Shown here: in pieces, positions 6,612-7,819 of the stretch
Layout of the letters: each line of letters starts with the position of its first letter
Position numbering within the stretch: the first letter of the stretch is position 1
Assembly: GCA_002365735.1 (NCBI GenBank)
Contig: DEZY01000131.1
Location: 1,177 to 8,995 of the forward strand
Source of the DNA: Actinobacteria bacterium UBA3120
Lineage (GTDB): Bacteria > Actinomycetota > Actinomycetes > S36-B12
Direction of reading: 5' to 3'
Length of the DNA stretch: 7,819 nt
The notes under the pieces: model-generated
Database searches by the model: none
What the model was told of the DNA's origin: nothing
The model's input: only the letters and a program-made list of their open reading frames with translations
Translations under genes and position numbers: made by a program

Positions 6612-7804
6612 TGGACGCATTAACAATTGTCATTGTTGCGGTAATAATTCTGCTGGGGTTGATTATTGGCGGGGCGGTTGCTTTTTCAAAGTTCAAAGCC
6701 AAATCTACACCTGCGTTAAAACCGCAACCGGGAAATGACTACTCACCCGGGGCCAAGGACGACGGTCCGGGGCTGGTTGGCCCCGCGCAAAAAACTGTCG
6801 AGACAATGGGCGTGCCGGATACTCGTTCATACCCAACGACCAGCATCGAAGAGATTGCGCCAGCCCAGTGGGAAGTTGAAGTTCCCGAACCTGCCGCCGG
6901 GCGACTTGGTCGGCTTCGGTCGCGACTGGCTCGTTCACATAATGTTTTTGGTAAGGGCCTGCTCGGACTACTGACAAGTGGCAGCCTCGATCAGCAGTCG
7001 TGGGACGATATCGAAGCGACGCTGCTCGGTGCAGATCTTGGGGTGGCGGCGTCGGCCGAACTAATCGCGGGGCTAAAAGTACGTCTGGCCCAAGCGAATG
7101 ACTTAAGTGAAGACTTCATCCGGTTGGCTTTACGGGAAGAATTGATCGCCCTGTTGAACCCCAATTTTGACCGTAGCGTGCACACCGACGCAGGTGATCG
7201 CCCCGCCGTTGTATTGGTAGTGGGCGTGAATGGAACTGGCAAAACGACCACGGTGGGCAAATTGGCTCGCGTCCTAATTTCACAAGATCAGACGGTTCTC
7301 ATGGGGGCGGCAGATACGTTCCGCGCTGCAGCAGCGGATCAACTACAAACCTGGGGTGATCGCGTCGGTGCTGCAGTCGTGCGCGGACCCGAGGGTGGCG
7401 ACCCAGCGAGCGTGGCATTTGAAGCGTGTTCGGTGGCCAAAGAAGCTAAATTGGATGTGGTCGTCATTGATACGGCCGGCCGACTACACACGAAAACTGG
7501 GTTGATGGATGAACTTGGAAAAGTGAAGCGGGTGATCGAGAAGCAATCACCGGTTGATGAGGTGCTGCTGGTACTTGATGCCACAACGGGTCAAAACGGA
7601 CTTGTTCAGGCCAAAGTTTTCAGCGAAGTTGTTAACGTAACAGGCATTGTCCTGACGAAACTTGATGGGACGGCAAAGGGTGGGATAGTCGTTGCGGTAC
7701 AACGCGAGCTCGGAGTGCCGGTAAAACTTGTCGGACTAGGCGAAGGCCCCGATGATCTTGCGCCATTTGATGTGAACGAATTTGTTACTGCTCTGTTGAG
7801 CTAG
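6611..7804 (+). CDS. ftsY: Signal recognition particle receptor FtsY, membrane-anchored
   Basis: This 397-residue SRP GTPase receives ribosome-SRP complexes at the inner face of the membrane and hands nascent membrane proteins to the Sec channel. A hydrophobic helix at about 4-24 forms an N-terminal membrane anchor, as in other actinobacteria and unlike the peripheral E. coli protein. A low-complexity, Pro/Gly-rich and acidic linker follows (about 30-98). The helical N domain spans about 99-185. The G domain carries GVNGTGKTTT (205-214), DTFRAAAADQL (235-245), DTAGR (287-291), TKLDGTAKGG (349-358) and GLGEGPDDLAPF (376-387). 'GLGEGPDDL' and the anchor separate it from Ffh, and no M domain is present. 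ATG 6611 shares its first base with the smc stop. TTG 6608 would add one residue and sits 10 nt after GAGG (6594-6597), so it remains an alternative. Translation is probably coupled to smc. Confidence 0.96.
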   Translation: MDALTIVIVAVIILLGLIIGGAVAFSKFKAKSTPALKPQPGNDYSPGAKDDGPGLVGPAQKTVETMGVPDTRSYPTTSIEEIAPAQWEVEVPEPAAGRLGRLRSRLARSHNVFGKGLLGLLTSGSLDQQSWDDIEATLLGADLGVAASAELIAGLKVRLAQANDLSEDFIRLALREELIALLNPNFDRSVHTDAGDRPAVVLVVGVNGTGKTTTVGKLARVLISQDQTVLMGAADTFRAAAADQLQTWGDRVGAAVVRGPEGGDPASVAFEACSVAKEAKLDVVVIDTAGRLHTKTGLMDELGKVKRVIEKQSPVDEVLLVLDATTGQNGLVQAKVFSEVVNVTGIVLTKLDGTAKGGIVVAVQRELGVPVKLVGLGEGPDDLAPFDVNEFVTALLS

Positions 7805-7819
7805 CCGCGGTCCCGATCC

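Noticed and set aside
7805..7819. Terminator or next gene after ftsY
   Set aside because: Only 15 bases remain, with no stem plus T-run and no start codon with a ribosome binding site, so nothing can be called.

Overview
The window is a compact, all-plus-strand housekeeping cluster from an actinobacterium. Seven genes fill nearly all of it: sepIVA-like (5' end cut off by the window edge), yceD/DUF177, rpmF, rnc, mutM (fpg), smc and ftsY. This order largely matches the sepIVA-yceD-rnc-fpg-smc-ftsY block I recall from Mycobacterium. The family-level features also point to Actinomycetia: a SepIVA-type DivIVA relative, an FtsY with an N-terminal membrane anchor, and an SMC with a proline-rich break in the second arm. 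Base composition looks moderate rather than high GC. An environmental, moderate-GC actinobacterium is therefore plausible, but the genus cannot be named from this sequence.

Layout: bases 1-494 carry the end of the sepIVA-like gene, followed 8 nt later by yceD (503-1090). An 82-nt gap holds a small GC hairpin and the rpmF ribosome binding site. rpmF (1173-1346) is followed by a 44-nt gap and rnc (1391-2119). rnc overlaps mutM (2103-2951) by 17 nt. A 102-nt gap with a bulged hairpin and a weak promoter-like hexamer leads to smc (3054-6611). The smc stop overlaps the ftsY start by one base (ftsY 6611-7804). The last 15 bases are non-coding or too short to judge. There is no gene-free stretch longer than about 100 bases, and I see no RNA gene, mobile element, CRISPR array or clear intrinsic terminator.

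The products cover cell growth and division (SepIVA-like), ribosome production (YceD, bL32, RNase III), repair of oxidised guanine (MutM), chromosome organisation (SMC) and targeting of membrane proteins (FtsY). The genes are probably transcribed as one or two operons, with a possible internal promoter before smc and perhaps one directly at the rnc start.

I looked for a novel system and did not find one. The points worth checking are a SepIVA-like protein with a much shortened middle, a possible leaderless start for rnc, and an unusual translation start region at smc.
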